A stretch of DNA of 64,000 nucleotides from the NCBI RefSeq assembly GCF_003610535.1, contig NZ_RAPN01000001.1, positions 1,475,320 to 1,539,319 of the forward strand, read 5' to 3'. A program made the translations under genes and the position numbers. Shown here in pieces: positions 47,038 to 56,344 of this stretch (positions are counted from its first letter, which is position 1; each line of letters starts with the position of its first letter). The stretch comes from Mangrovibacterium diazotrophicum (GTDB lineage: Bacteria > Bacteroidota > Bacteroidia > Bacteroidales > Prolixibacteraceae). Under the pieces are notes generated by a model. The model searched no databases. It was given only the letters and a program-made list of their open reading frames with translations, and had not been told where the DNA came from.

Positions 47038-47083
47038 ACCCACAATCGCACCTAAACACATCACATTCAATCCGAAATAAAAA

Positions 47084-48112
47084 TCAACGAAAAGACAACA
47101 CTGAAAAATTCAAACCGAAATAATAGTCAAATGCAGCCTCATTTTTCAATATTGTTCCCAAATCTCTAAAAGCAACGACATTGTGAATTTCTGATTTAAA
47201 TGTGTTAACACAACCAAAGGAAGCTCCACAGACCAATATTTTGCCAAGTCTTCTTTCCCAAAGTAATCCTATTCGCAATTCTGTCATATTTAAACGAGCT
47301 TGATTTACGGTATACCCCCCCGTAGTCTGATAGAAAAACATCGGCCCTCCCAGTTCATTGACAAACGACAGAGCACTTCTGGCTGTCAATTCTTTCCGCA
47401 AACTCAATCGATAGGGAAGATTTGCAGAAAGTTCAAGTCCTAAAGTAGCAAAAGTATGCTCGTAACTTACTAACCCAAATACAGGTATTTTGACAGTTGG
47501 ACTAGCAATTATCGCTAAACCAACAGATAGACTTGTATAGGCATTGCTCTTGAGGCTTATAAGCCCAACTCCGACAAGAGAGTGTTGTGATTGTGAAAAA
47601 TCGGAATCAAAAAGACTACTAAAATTTATCCGATAAATTATCCGCTTTTTAAATAGCATCGATCTCATTGTAAAGCCAGCGACAATCCCTAAACTAGTTT
47701 GGCTCACCTTGTGTTCAAAATCTATATTCCCAGGATAGAAATTCTCAACTTCCGTCAAAACTGTTCTTTGATTCAAAGCACTTCCGGTTAAATCAATCGA
47801 TTTGTTATTCCATTTAATCACCGGGAACCTCATTTGAACTGAGTTTCTTAACAGATCAGCATCTCCCGTGAAATAAGGTGATCCATTTAACTTAGAATTG
47901 ATTCGGTGTTGCGGGATGAACTCTGAACTCACCAGGACAGATCGCAAAGACGGGTTTTTCAATGTCATCTTTTCCCAATAAGCTCTTTCCATCGCCTCCC
48001 GGGCACTCTCGCCTGATGATTTTGATTGTGCTGCTACATTTACAAATAGCGTTGGTAAAATGAACAAAGCTCCGCTAAAAATAATTCTGGATAACCGTTT
48101 ACTCTTCCGCAT
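47084..48112 (-). CDS. DUF6268 outer-membrane beta-barrel protein
   Basis: 342 residues. Signal peptide ends VAAQ. The mature protein has regularly spaced amphipathic strands (VQMRFPVIKWNNKSIDLTGSA, SLGIVAGFTMRSML, ITYRINFSSLFDSD-like segments), and ends in a Phe-Arg strand (YYFGLNFSVLSFR), as in the DUF6268 family of outer-membrane barrels. Function unknown. It lies 91 bases after the RND pump gene in the same direction, across a hairpin that probably lowers its expression. Association with efflux is plausible but unproven. Confidence 0.75.
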   Translation of the reverse strand: MRKSKRLSRIIFSGALFILPTLFVNVAAQSKSSGESAREAMERAYWEKMTLKNPSLRSVLVSSEFIPQHRINSKLNGSPYFTGDADLLRNSVQMRFPVIKWNNKSIDLTGSALNQRTVLTEVENFYPGNIDFEHKVSQTSLGIVAGFTMRSMLFKKRIIYRINFSSLFDSDFSQSQHSLVGVGLISLKSNAYTSLSVGLAIIASPTVKIPVFGLVSYEHTFATLGLELSANLPYRLSLRKELTARSALSFVNELGGPMFFYQTTGGYTVNQARLNMTELRIGLLWERRLGKILVCGASFGCVNTFKSEIHNVVAFRDLGTILKNEAAFDYYFGLNFSVLSFR

Positions 48113-48130
48113 TTGATGTTTTATTAAATG

Positions 48131-48169
48131 AAAAACAGCTATAAAACCTGCGTCCAGAAATTATAGCTG
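48131..48169 (-). terminator. Terminator after the RND efflux operon
   Basis: CAGCTATAA (48136-48144) and TTATAGCTG (48161-48169) are perfectly complementary. On the minus strand the hairpin is followed by TTTTT (48135-48131). It stands between the pump gene and the DUF6268 gene. Confidence 0.7.
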
Positions 48170-48203
48170 CATTAACCAATGACTATTTTTGATAAAAAAC
48201 TAA

Positions 48204-51200
48204 CTATGACTCTTCAAACTGAATTTTCGTTTTATTGAAAACTCCCATCTTTTGTTGAATTCGTTTCACCAGGTAAAAAACTACCGGAACAATAATCATG
48301 GACAGCACCATTGAAACAGTTAGACCACCGATCAAAGTCCAGCCAATACCATTCTTCCATTCCGCACCTTCACTTTGAGAAAAAGCCAAAGGAATCAAAC
48401 CTATAATCATAGAAACATTGGTCATTAGAATCGGTCGAAAACGCAATTCTACAGCTTCCGAAATTGCTGTTGACAGCTCCTTTCCATTACTCATCAACTC
48501 ATTGGCGAAGTCTACTATCAGAATCGCATTTTTGGCAACCAGCCCGACAAGCATAACCATACCCAAAATAGAAAAGATATTCAGTGTCAGATTTGTTAGA
48601 GCAAGCGCCCAAATCGCTCCGGTAATCGACAATGGGATAGAAAACATAACGATAAACGGATCTGCCCAACTATTGTATAAGACCACCATAATCAGATAAA
48701 TCGAAATAATAGCAGCCAAAAACGCAAGTCCGAGATCCGAGAACGATTCTGCCATCAACTTCGTCAGTTTTGATGTAGTTACCTTTGTTGATTTGGGAGC
48801 CCTCAGTGCATTCAATTTTTCAGTAAACTCCGACTGAACCGTTGCTTGCGACACACCAATAATCTGGCTAGTCAGCTGAACGGAGGGAGAACGATTGTAC
48901 CGTTCCAGGTTGGACGGTCCGGTGCTTTCTCGAACTTCTGCAAACTGAGAGAGCTTTATCAACTTCCCCGTACTCATGGACACAAAAGAAATATTTTCCA
49001 GATCACTTTTGGTCCGTCGATCTGCGGCATTGAGTTGTATATTGATATCATACTCCTCTTCTCCGTCCCTGAATTTATTATCTGTATTTCCAGCAAAAGA
49101 CGTTCTTAGAACTCCTCCTACCATTGCCAGGTTTAACCCGAGTTTTGTCATTTTATCGCGATCGACCACAATATTGTATTCAGGATTCGCTAAATCAACA
49201 CTTAATTCGGTTTCAACTGTTCCATCTATTGACTTGAGTGCTTGCAGCACCGTTTGAGAATAGACCATCACGCTATCGATGTTATGACCTACGATATAAT
49301 ATTTTAAGGGCACGTCTTCACTTCCCATCAGGTTTACTGCAACTGCTTTGATCTTAGCACCAATAACCATCTCCTCTAGTTTAGACCGAATTTTCCGAGC
49401 GAAAATATTGGTCGAGATGTTACGTTGATCCAGGGGAACCATATTGACGCTAATTTCTGTATAGTATGGTGTTGCCGAAGTTGTGATGATGCCGGATTTC
49501 TTACCTACAGTCGTATAAACCATATCTACTTCCGGCTGTTGCATTAAAAATTCTTCAACCTGGCGGGTTTCATTATTATTCTCTGCTAAGCTAATATCAT
49601 GAGGGAATTCAAGTCTTAACATGAAAGATCCACGGTCACCTGCAGATGCAAATTCAGCGCCAATAAACCCAGCAGGAAACAGCGTAAATGTTCCAAAAAA
49701 TAAAAGACCAGAGGCAACTAGTGTAACAGCTTTGTGATTGAGGGCCCAAAGCATGGCTTTATGAATAACTTTGTTAAAGCGTTCTATTCCGTATTCAAAG
49801 ATAGCCAACAGTTTTCCCAGTAAGTTATTTTTCGGAGTAGCCAATTTTGCCCATTTCGAAGTCATCCAAGGCACCAGCGTGAAGGAAACCAACAAACTGA
49901 GTAACATTGAAACGACAATAGTCACTGCATATTCACGAAGAATATCTCCAACAATCCCCGTTACAAAGGCAATCGGAAGAAATACGGCAACCAATACTAA
50001 AGTGATCGCTGTAACTGTCATCCCAAGCTCTTTGACAGCGAAATAAGACGCCTGGATTCTATTTTTCCCCATTTCCATGTGGCGGTAGATATTTTCGATC
50101 ACAACAATAGCATCGTCCACCAGCGACCCCACCACGAGCGAGAGTGAAGTTAAACTGATCAGGTCGAAAGAGAACCCGAAAAGATACATTGCTGTGAAGG
50201 TTGAAATCAATGAGGTTGGGATGGCAACCAATACGAAAATCGAATTTCTCATGCTGTGCAGAAAGACCAGCATAATCAGAGACACAAGTACGATCGCCAG
50301 AATCAAATCGTGCATGACAGCATCAGCAGCAGCAATTGTGAATCGAGATTGGTCGTCAGCTGTTGTAAATTTCAGGTTATCGGCCTTGTAAGAAGCTTCC
50401 AGCTCGGCGAACTTTTCCCGAACTAGTTTTGCAACTTCGACTGAGTTAGCATCTTTCTGCTTACTTATCTCAATACCAATAGTTTCTGCTCCATCCAGTC
50501 TGGTAATTTTTTCCGGATCTTTAACTCCATCGTAGATATCTGCGATATCCCCCAATTTTATAACGACCCCTGTTTCCGAACCACCGACAATAATTTCCTT
50601 CAATTCCTGAATTGTCCTGATTTTGCCGGACAAGCGAATAGTCATTTCATTCGCGTTAGTTTTGAGTTTCCCGGTTGGAAGTTCCATATTGGCGTACTCA
50701 ATCATCTTAGATACTTCCAGTAAGTTGAGTTTAGCTGCCTCCAATTTACGGGGATCCAACATGATTTTGATTTCACGTTCAAGTCCACCAGCTAATTCAA
50801 CCCTTGAAACTCCCTGAATACTTGCTAGTTCCGGTTTTATTTGTTTATCGACGAACTGAAAAAATTCAGTCTCAGAAAGGTCTGACTTCACCCCGGCGAC
50901 GAATATTGGGAGCGCACTCAGGTCAAATTTTTCGATCGAAGGAGTCCGAATTTCCTTGGGTAAATCGGCAACAATGCTGTTAATCTTCTGTGTGGCTTCT
51001 TGAACCGCCACATCTACATCCGCATCCAGAGCTAGAGAAAGCGTAATAATTGATAAGTTCTCAAGCGAATTGGATTCAATTTCTTCAATCCCACTCAAGG
51101 AAGCAACAGCGTCTTCTATTGGAATCGTTACTGATTGCTGCACTTCATTTGGGCCGGCCCCAGGATATACCGTTGATACGACCACTGTTGCAGTAGTAAT

Positions 51201-51317
51201 CTCAGGCATTAAAGCGTATTTTATTTTTGTGGCTGAAAATAACCCAAGAAGGATCAATATCGTGAACAATACGATAGGTACTGTGCTTCTTTTTATCGAT
51301 GTGCTGACGAGTTTCAT
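48204..51317 (-). CDS. RND-family multidrug efflux transporter (AcrB-like)
   Basis: 1037 residues, normal for hydrophobe/amphiphile RND pumps. It shows the N-terminal transmembrane start (STSIKRSTVPIVLFTILILLG), the proton-relay aspartates in GSLVDDAIVVIENIYRHME, the matching Lys in GMVMLVGLVAKNAILIVDFANE, and twelve transmembrane segments separated by two large porter loops. The inner-membrane pump exports amphipathic compounds through the adaptor and TolC protein encoded upstream. The order TolC-adaptor-pump and gaps of 69 and 41 bases indicate one operon. Confidence 0.96.
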   Translation of the reverse strand: MKLVSTSIKRSTVPIVLFTILILLGLFSATKIKYALMPEITTATVVVSTVYPGAGPNEVQQSVTIPIEDAVASLSGIEEIESNSLENLSIITLSLALDADVDVAVQEATQKINSIVADLPKEIRTPSIEKFDLSALPIFVAGVKSDLSETEFFQFVDKQIKPELASIQGVSRVELAGGLEREIKIMLDPRKLEAAKLNLLEVSKMIEYANMELPTGKLKTNANEMTIRLSGKIRTIQELKEIIVGGSETGVVIKLGDIADIYDGVKDPEKITRLDGAETIGIEISKQKDANSVEVAKLVREKFAELEASYKADNLKFTTADDQSRFTIAAADAVMHDLILAIVLVSLIMLVFLHSMRNSIFVLVAIPTSLISTFTAMYLFGFSFDLISLTSLSLVVGSLVDDAIVVIENIYRHMEMGKNRIQASYFAVKELGMTVTAITLVLVAVFLPIAFVTGIVGDILREYAVTIVVSMLLSLLVSFTLVPWMTSKWAKLATPKNNLLGKLLAIFEYGIERFNKVIHKAMLWALNHKAVTLVASGLLFFGTFTLFPAGFIGAEFASAGDRGSFMLRLEFPHDISLAENNNETRQVEEFLMQQPEVDMVYTTVGKKSGIITTSATPYYTEISVNMVPLDQRNISTNIFARKIRSKLEEMVIGAKIKAVAVNLMGSEDVPLKYYIVGHNIDSVMVYSQTVLQALKSIDGTVETELSVDLANPEYNIVVDRDKMTKLGLNLAMVGGVLRTSFAGNTDNKFRDGEEEYDINIQLNAADRRTKSDLENISFVSMSTGKLIKLSQFAEVRESTGPSNLERYNRSPSVQLTSQIIGVSQATVQSEFTEKLNALRAPKSTKVTTSKLTKLMAESFSDLGLAFLAAIISIYLIMVVLYNSWADPFIVMFSIPLSITGAIWALALTNLTLNIFSILGMVMLVGLVAKNAILIVDFANELMSNGKELSTAISEAVELRFRPILMTNVSMIIGLIPLAFSQSEGAEWKNGIGWTLIGGLTVSMVLSMIIVPVVFYLVKRIQQKMGVFNKTKIQFEES

Positions 51318-51358
51318 CTATTCAATTTTTAATTTATAGGTCCGATGTTAATAGGTGA

Positions 51359-52426
51359 TTAGTCCATGACTTTAACTTTCGCACCATCAAAAATGCTGTA
51401 ATTACCTTGTGTTACAATCTGGCTACCGGAAACTAAACCACTAGTTATCTCTACTTGATCATTTTCGATATTCCCGGTTGTTACGCTTATTAGATTCGCA
51501 ACGCCATCTTTGATTGTGTAAACAGAGGCATCTTTCAGAGACCCGTTAATCGCTTTTCTTGGGATATAAATGCCTGGAGTACTATTTATCAGGGTCAACG
51601 TGGCGGTAACAAACATCCCGGCCTTTAAACGGTTCCTTTCGTCATTGATAATTGTAATGTCGGCATCGAAGGTATTTCCGAAGCCTGCCTTCTTACCGAT
51701 ATAGCTGATTTCCCCTTCAAATTCGATATTCGAATAAACAGAGGTGCTGATCTTAACTTTCTGCCCCAATTGAATATGCTGATAATCCTGCTCGGAAACG
51801 GATACTTTAAGTTTCAGTTTTTTGGCATCAATGATATTACAAATCTGCGCATTCCTTGAAATATACTGTCCTTTCTCGATAAAATCATTCTCAATGAATC
51901 CCCCTACAGGGGCTTTAATCTTGGTATCATCGTATTGCCTCTTTGCGGCAATATAGGAAGCTTCTGCTGATTCGAAATTAAGCTTAATCTCTTCCAGCTT
52001 CTGATCTGTCACGGCGTTTTGAGCATGAAGTTTCGTAAAGCGCTCCACTTCCCTGTTAAGTTGTTGGTAAGCTGCTTTGCTAGCCGAGAGCTGTGCTGCT
52101 AATAGTTCATCATCCACCTGCGCAATAATATCCCCTTTGACAACGAAATCGCCTTTCTCTTTGAAGACTTCTTTAATTACCCCTTGCGTCTCCGCAAGTA
52201 CGTCCAGGTCCGTTACCGATTGAAGAAAACCATTAATTTGAATTTGTGTTTCCATCGTTCCCATTTGAACGATCATTGCCTTTACAGGATAAAAGCTACC
52301 TGTTTGAGTGGCTAACTCTGTGACTTTGGCGGTTTCTGCTTTATTGGATCTCAATTGAAAAAACACGAATACACCAATCAGTATGGTCGCAAGTAGGTAA
52401 AGGGTCTTTTTTATAATATTTTTCAT
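51359..52426 (-). CDS. RND efflux periplasmic adaptor (membrane fusion protein)
   Basis: 355 residues. N-terminal membrane anchor (KKTLYLLATILIGVFVFF), lipoyl half-motifs (VLAETQGVIKEVFKEKGDFV and DTKIKAPVGGFIENDFIEKG) flanking a coiled-coil hairpin (residues about 110-165, AALSASKAAYQQLNREVERF region), and a beta-barrel domain (KVSVSEQDYQHIQLGQKVKI). It links the inner-membrane pump to the outer-membrane channel. Middle gene of the operon. Confidence 0.95.
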   Translation of the reverse strand: MKNIIKKTLYLLATILIGVFVFFQLRSNKAETAKVTELATQTGSFYPVKAMIVQMGTMETQIQINGFLQSVTDLDVLAETQGVIKEVFKEKGDFVVKGDIIAQVDDELLAAQLSASKAAYQQLNREVERFTKLHAQNAVTDQKLEEIKLNFESAEASYIAAKRQYDDTKIKAPVGGFIENDFIEKGQYISRNAQICNIIDAKKLKLKVSVSEQDYQHIQLGQKVKISTSVYSNIEFEGEISYIGKKAGFGNTFDADITIINDERNRLKAGMFVTATLTLINSTPGIYIPRKAINGSLKDASVYTIKDGVANLISVTTGNIENDQVEITSGLVSGSQIVTQGNYSIFDGAKVKVMD

Positions 52427-52495
52427 TTTGCAATTATTTGTTTTGTTTTGATAAGTACAGGTTTTCTTTATTGTGCGAATATTGGTCCCGCGTTT

Positions 52496-53866
52496 TTAGT
52501 CGATGTTAGCGAATGATTTCAAGAGTCCTTTTGCTTTCAAAAGGTCAATTTCTGCCTTTTTCATATTGAGGAAATTCTGGACGAAGTTGATTTGTGCGTT
52601 GCGATAATCGCTTTCTGAAATTAAATAGTCTGTAAGCGTTCCGATTCCTTCTTTGTACTTGACCTCTTCCTGCTTTTTAACCCGTTCGGATAACGCAACA
52701 TTCTTACTCTGAATGCGACAATTCTTGATACTGGTATGGTAGCTCATCAAAGCATTTTGGTACTGTAGATTGAGTCCTTGCTTTGCTTTGGCCAGTTTAT
52801 CGTGCGTTATCTCCATATCAATTTTGGCACTACTAATTTTCGCCCGGTTACTAAATCCAGCAAAAATTGGTATCGTAGCACGGACCCCAATCAGGCTCAC
52901 TTTAAACCACTTTTCATCAAAATTAAACAGGTTAAATTCATCTCTTTGAGCCTGATACATATAACTGCCATAAAATGCAATCGTCGGAGTTGCTTCTGCC
53001 TTGGCCAGTTTTATCTGAGCTTCGTTTAATTCTAAATTCTTATTTAGTAGCTCAACTTCGATTAAGTTGTTCACGTCAAGTGAGTCCTCACCATAACGAT
53101 CAATAAATTTTGCATTACTAAATTGCTGTTCAAACCCAGTTGTATCTATTTCCAGCGCTATGTCTGGTTCCATTCCAATAATATATTTGATATTATTGGT
53201 TTGGACATCGATACCGGCCAGCACATTTTCCCGACTAGCTTCGAGATTCGCATAATTGACGTCAATTTTATCTAAGTCAGTCTGCAAAGCCAGTCCCCCG
53301 GAAACGAGGGCAGCAACATTTTCCCGATTCAATTTTAGAGACTCCATGTTCCCCTCTATTATATCCAGGTTTTTATAAATTGCCAGTAGGTTATAATATT
53401 CGGAATAGAGTAGCTGTACCAGTTCTTCTTCAGACTTATCTACTTCAAGCTCTCTTATTTGCAGTACTTTTTTTGTTGTCTTTACGGCGTCAATATACTT
53501 GAGTGAAAACAGAAGCTGCGAATACTGAATAGAAGCATCCAGATTATGAATCTTACCGAACTGGGATTCAATATCCGGGGCTCCAGCCACTCCAGTAAGG
53601 CTTCCTGGAAGAATAATGGTAGGAAGACTTAAGTAATTCTTGTAGTCCATTTCACCATCTACCTTGGGTAAACCGTTAGCTTTGGTTTCCTTGACGGTCA
53701 ATTCACTTTGGACTTTCTTGAATTTTGCTTCCCTGAGCTCGTAGTTGTTTTCGGTAGCAAATTTCAGCAGTCTATTAATATCCATCTTCTGCAAATCCTG
53801 AGAGAACGCATGAAAACAAACGAGCAGTACCAGTGAGATAGTTAGGTTTAATTTTTTGAACGTCAT
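52496..53866 (-). CDS. TolC-family outer-membrane efflux channel
   Basis: 456 residues. Signal peptide ends AFSQ. The internal duplication of helix-rich TolC repeats is visible (DINRLLKFATENNYELREAKF and SEYYNLLAIYKNLDIIEGNM in the first half; LNEAQIKLAKAEATPTIAFYG and LTDYLISESDYRNAQINFVQNF in the second). It is first in the efflux operon, whose upstream region carries the conserved half-site at 53929-53950 and a TAGGTTTG -7 element (minus strand, 53893-53886) close to the start codon. Confidence 0.95.
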   Translation of the reverse strand: MTFKKLNLTISLVLLVCFHAFSQDLQKMDINRLLKFATENNYELREAKFKKVQSELTVKETKANGLPKVDGEMDYKNYLSLPTIILPGSLTGVAGAPDIESQFGKIHNLDASIQYSQLLFSLKYIDAVKTTKKVLQIRELEVDKSEEELVQLLYSEYYNLLAIYKNLDIIEGNMESLKLNRENVAALVSGGLALQTDLDKIDVNYANLEASRENVLAGIDVQTNNIKYIIGMEPDIALEIDTTGFEQQFSNAKFIDRYGEDSLDVNNLIEVELLNKNLELNEAQIKLAKAEATPTIAFYGSYMYQAQRDEFNLFNFDEKWFKVSLIGVRATIPIFAGFSNRAKISSAKIDMEITHDKLAKAKQGLNLQYQNALMSYHTSIKNCRIQSKNVALSERVKKQEEVKYKEGIGTLTDYLISESDYRNAQINFVQNFLNMKKAEIDLLKAKGLLKSFANID

Positions 53867-53928
53867 CTTGCGATATTTTTACCGGCAAACCTAACAGTTG
53901 GAATCCTTGATAAAGACTACTTAAAAAA

Positions 53929-53950
53929 CCCAAGCCAGATTGACGTACAT
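53929..53950. promoter_or_regulatory. Half-site 3 of the shared regulator motif (efflux operon)
   Basis: The sequence CCCAAG-CC-AGATTGACGTAC-AT is almost identical to one arm of site 2 read on the minus strand (CCCAAG-GT-AGATTGACGTAC-AT). The second arm at the expected 18-base spacing is degenerate (AAGACTAC, five of eight positions). It lies 63 bases upstream of the TolC gene. Confidence 0.6.
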
Positions 53951-54157
53951 CATTATTCAAAATGAATGTACACATTATTTAGGAACCTAATTATCAATAC
54001 CATACACTAATCACTTTTATATAATTTTTCGCAACTGGTGTATTTCCTTAATTCAAGCCGCATCCCGAGTTCTTCCAATCCCAAAAGCAAATCCCACAAG
54101 CAAAAAAATAAACGAAAAGATATAAGCGGAATCTGATCGCTTTAGTTGGTAAAAAGG
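53951..54157. other. Intergenic stretch upstream of the efflux operon
   Basis: No gene is seen. GTACAT and ATGTAC (about 53945-53971) form a loose inverted repeat overlapping the half-site. The remainder is A/T-rich. Confidence 0.4.
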
Positions 54158-54199
54158 GAATCCGGATTTCCAATCTTGCAAGATTGGAAATCCGGATTC
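54156..54199 (-). terminator. 42-bp perfect palindrome, terminator of the SDR genes
   Basis: GAATCCGGATTTCCAATCTTG (54158-54178, written here in two halves: GAATCCGGATT and TCCAATCTTG) is followed immediately by its exact reverse complement to 54199. On the minus strand it is followed by CCCTTTTT. It lies about 75 bases after the SDR stop codon. The lack of any spacer makes it a fully palindromic DNA. Confidence 0.75.
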
Positions 54200-54273
54200 A
54201 TATATCATTAACGAAGACCAAACTGGCTTCACACCAATTTGTCTGCTTAAAATGACTAAGTTTTAGATCACAA

Positions 54274-55038
54274 TTAAGTTCTCATCACTGCACCACCATC
54301 AACACAGATTGTTTGTCCAGTGATCCACTCTGAAAGATCTGAAAGAAGAAACGATACCATTGACCCCATATCTTCCGGCTTGCCTACACGTGGCGCCGGC
54401 ATCATTTGCAGGACCATTTCCACCAGATGACCAGAATTTTGGAGGCCAGCCTCGGTCAAAACTAAACCAGGAGAAACAGCATTACACCGAATACCTTGTT
54501 TTCCGAACCTGGCGGCTATATTTCGCGTCAATGCTCCAATACCCGCCTTTGTCACCGAATAGGTAAGCTTGTCCGGCATTCCTGCATATACAGCATCAGA
54601 TATTGTGTTGACAATCGAACCACCACCTGCTTTCAAAATATGAGGAATAGCATATTTGGAAGTAAGCATATATCCCGTTAGATTGATATCGATGTTACGC
54701 TGCCACACATCCAGATCAATATCGACCGGATTCGTATCCTTAGCAACCTCTTGCGGATGAATATTCGCGGCAACATTAAACAATCCGTTGATTTTACCAA
54801 ATTTCGCTATCGCCAGATCGATCAAATTTTTTACTTGTTCTTCATCGGCAATGTCAAGCGCCGCCGCTATACCATCTCCGCCTGCATCTTTTACGATCTG
54901 CACGCAACGCTCTGCGTTTTCCTTCACAATATCACCAACGACTATTTTGGCACCACCTGCACCCAAAAATTTAGCGGTCCCGTCAGCGATTCCGCCAGCA
55001 CCTGCAAACACGATTACTTTGTCATTTAATCCTTCCAT
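54274..55038 (-). CDS. Short-chain dehydrogenase/reductase (SDR 1)
   Basis: 254 residues, classical SDR. Cofactor loop AGAGGIADG (residues 12-20), Asp36 after the second strand, which favours NAD(H), the NVAAN motif and catalytic Ser147, Tyr160 and Lys164 (YSVTK). C-terminal substrate region ends WITGQTICVDGGAVMRT. Relatives include secondary-alcohol and hydroxysteroid dehydrogenases, but the substrate cannot be read from sequence. It lies 149 bases downstream of a second SDR in the same direction and upstream of the palindromic terminator, so the two are likely one unit. Confidence 0.93.
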   Translation of the reverse strand: MEGLNDKVIVFAGAGGIADGTAKFLGAGGAKIVVGDIVKENAERCVQIVKDAGGDGIAAALDIADEEQVKNLIDLAIAKFGKINGLFNVAANIHPQEVAKDTNPVDIDLDVWQRNIDINLTGYMLTSKYAIPHILKAGGGSIVNTISDAVYAGMPDKLTYSVTKAGIGALTRNIAARFGKQGIRCNAVSPGLVLTEAGLQNSGHLVEMVLQMMPAPRVGKPEDMGSMVSFLLSDLSEWITGQTICVDGGAVMRT

Positions 55039-55187
55039 TGTTAAATTGTTTATTAGTTTCTGATTTATTTAGATTTATGAAAGCCCCAACAAAACACAAA
55101 GCACTTTCTAAAACAAATTAGCCCCGTTCCCTACTGCCAATAGTACAATTTAGGTCTAACCGCTATGACCTCAAAACAAGTCAGCAA

Positions 55188-56006
55188 TTACGATCCTTGG
55201 CGGGCAAGGCTCTTCTTCATCATTTTACCGATAAAATTGGTGGCTATTTTGGGGGATAGACGATAAAGCTTATCCAATACCCAAGCATCTTTCCCAATGG
55301 TAGCTCTAAATTTATTCTTTTCCATTGCCTTTATGATAAGATCAGCTGCGATCACGGGTGATAAAGCCATACCTTCATTCTTGGAATTCCCGGCATCAAC
55401 GGCAGGCCCAGCTAACCCTGAGTTTACTGTTATATTGGTTGCAATTGCTCCCGGATGTATAACAGTCACCCTGACTGCTGAATCCTTTAACTCTGCATAT
55501 AGTCCTTCAGTAAGAATTTTTACTGCCGCCTTTGAAGCTCCGTAGATCGTTTGTGTTGGAAACGACATAAAACCTCCCATGCTCGACACATTCACGATGT
55601 GAGCCTCAGGCCTTGTCAACAGATGGGGTAAGAAAGCCTTCGTGAGATAAAGGGTGCCCCAGAAGTTGACATTGAAAACACGATCAATTTTATCGTAATC
55701 AAGCTCATTTACACCAACAAATGCTTGAATTATACCTGCATTATTGATCAAGCCATCAATTGTTTTAAACTGTTTCAAAATAACATCAACCGTCTCTATG
55801 ACAGCAAGATTATTTGTAATATCAAGTACATAACAACTCAGATTCGTACCATTCTTGCCTGCAAGTGATGCCGTTTCATCCAAAGCCTCTTTATTAATGT
55901 CAATAGCCGCGACCCCAGCACCTTTATTTAGCAACGCTAACACCAACTGGCGTCCCATTCCTCCACCAGCGCCGGTAACAACAATGTTCTTATTCTGAAC
56001 TTTCAT
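55188..56006 (-). CDS. Short-chain dehydrogenase/reductase (SDR 2)
   Basis: 272 residues. Cofactor loop TGAGGGMG (residues 11-18), Asp36 in AAIDIN, NNAG at 88-91, catalytic Ser141/142, Tyr155 and Lys159 (YGASK). The C-terminal part (VLDKLYRLSPKIATNFIGKMMKK) is the amphipathic tail seen in SDRs acting on lipophilic substrates. Its promoter region contains the intact inverted repeat at 56112-56145, linking it to the TonB receptor unit. The pair of SDRs would oxidise or epimerise hydroxyl groups on the imported compound (inference). Confidence 0.93.
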   Translation of the reverse strand: MKVQNKNIVVTGAGGGMGRQLVLALLNKGAGVAAIDINKEALDETASLAGKNGTNLSCYVLDITNNLAVIETVDVILKQFKTIDGLINNAGIIQAFVGVNELDYDKIDRVFNVNFWGTLYLTKAFLPHLLTRPEAHIVNVSSMGGFMSFPTQTIYGASKAAVKILTEGLYAELKDSAVRVTVIHPGAIATNITVNSGLAGPAVDAGNSKNEGMALSPVIAADLIIKAMEKNKFRATIGKDAWVLDKLYRLSPKIATNFIGKMMKKSLARQGS

Positions 56007-56111
56007 GCTCTTCTGGTTTAATTAGTTCGTATTAAGTATATGAGTGTATCACCTTTCTGTCAATCTGAAATTCTATTTCTACACCAAATTAGTAAATGCA
56101 ATCCACTATGT

Positions 56112-56145
56112 ACGTCAATCTACCTTGGGACAAGCAAATTGACGT
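56112..56145. promoter_or_regulatory. Inverted-repeat regulator site 2 (SDR promoter)
   Basis: ACGTCAAT - 18 bases - ATTGACGT, perfect arms, extended by T and A at the outer ends. Same spacing as site 1 at 44413-44446. It lies about 105 bases upstream of SDR 2, with CTAATTTG as a possible -7 element between. Confidence 0.65.
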
Positions 56146-56344
56146 ACAACTACCGCAACGACACTCGTAAACATTCCTTAGGACATTGACTATCTGCCTA
56201 TTACAGCATGACTCTTCAATTGAGCAACTATATTTTGCAAAAAAAACACCAGTAGTTGGCGTTTCTTGACTAAACTGTTTTCGCCAAATCCAAGAGCCCC
56301 AAATTGCATGAGAGAGGAATTTTACATTTAAAAACCATTTCGGA
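56146..56344. other. Intergenic remainder between GH3 and SDR units
   Basis: No gene is supported. The minus-strand frame 56089-56352 runs through the regulator site and has no recognisable features. Confidence 0.4.
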
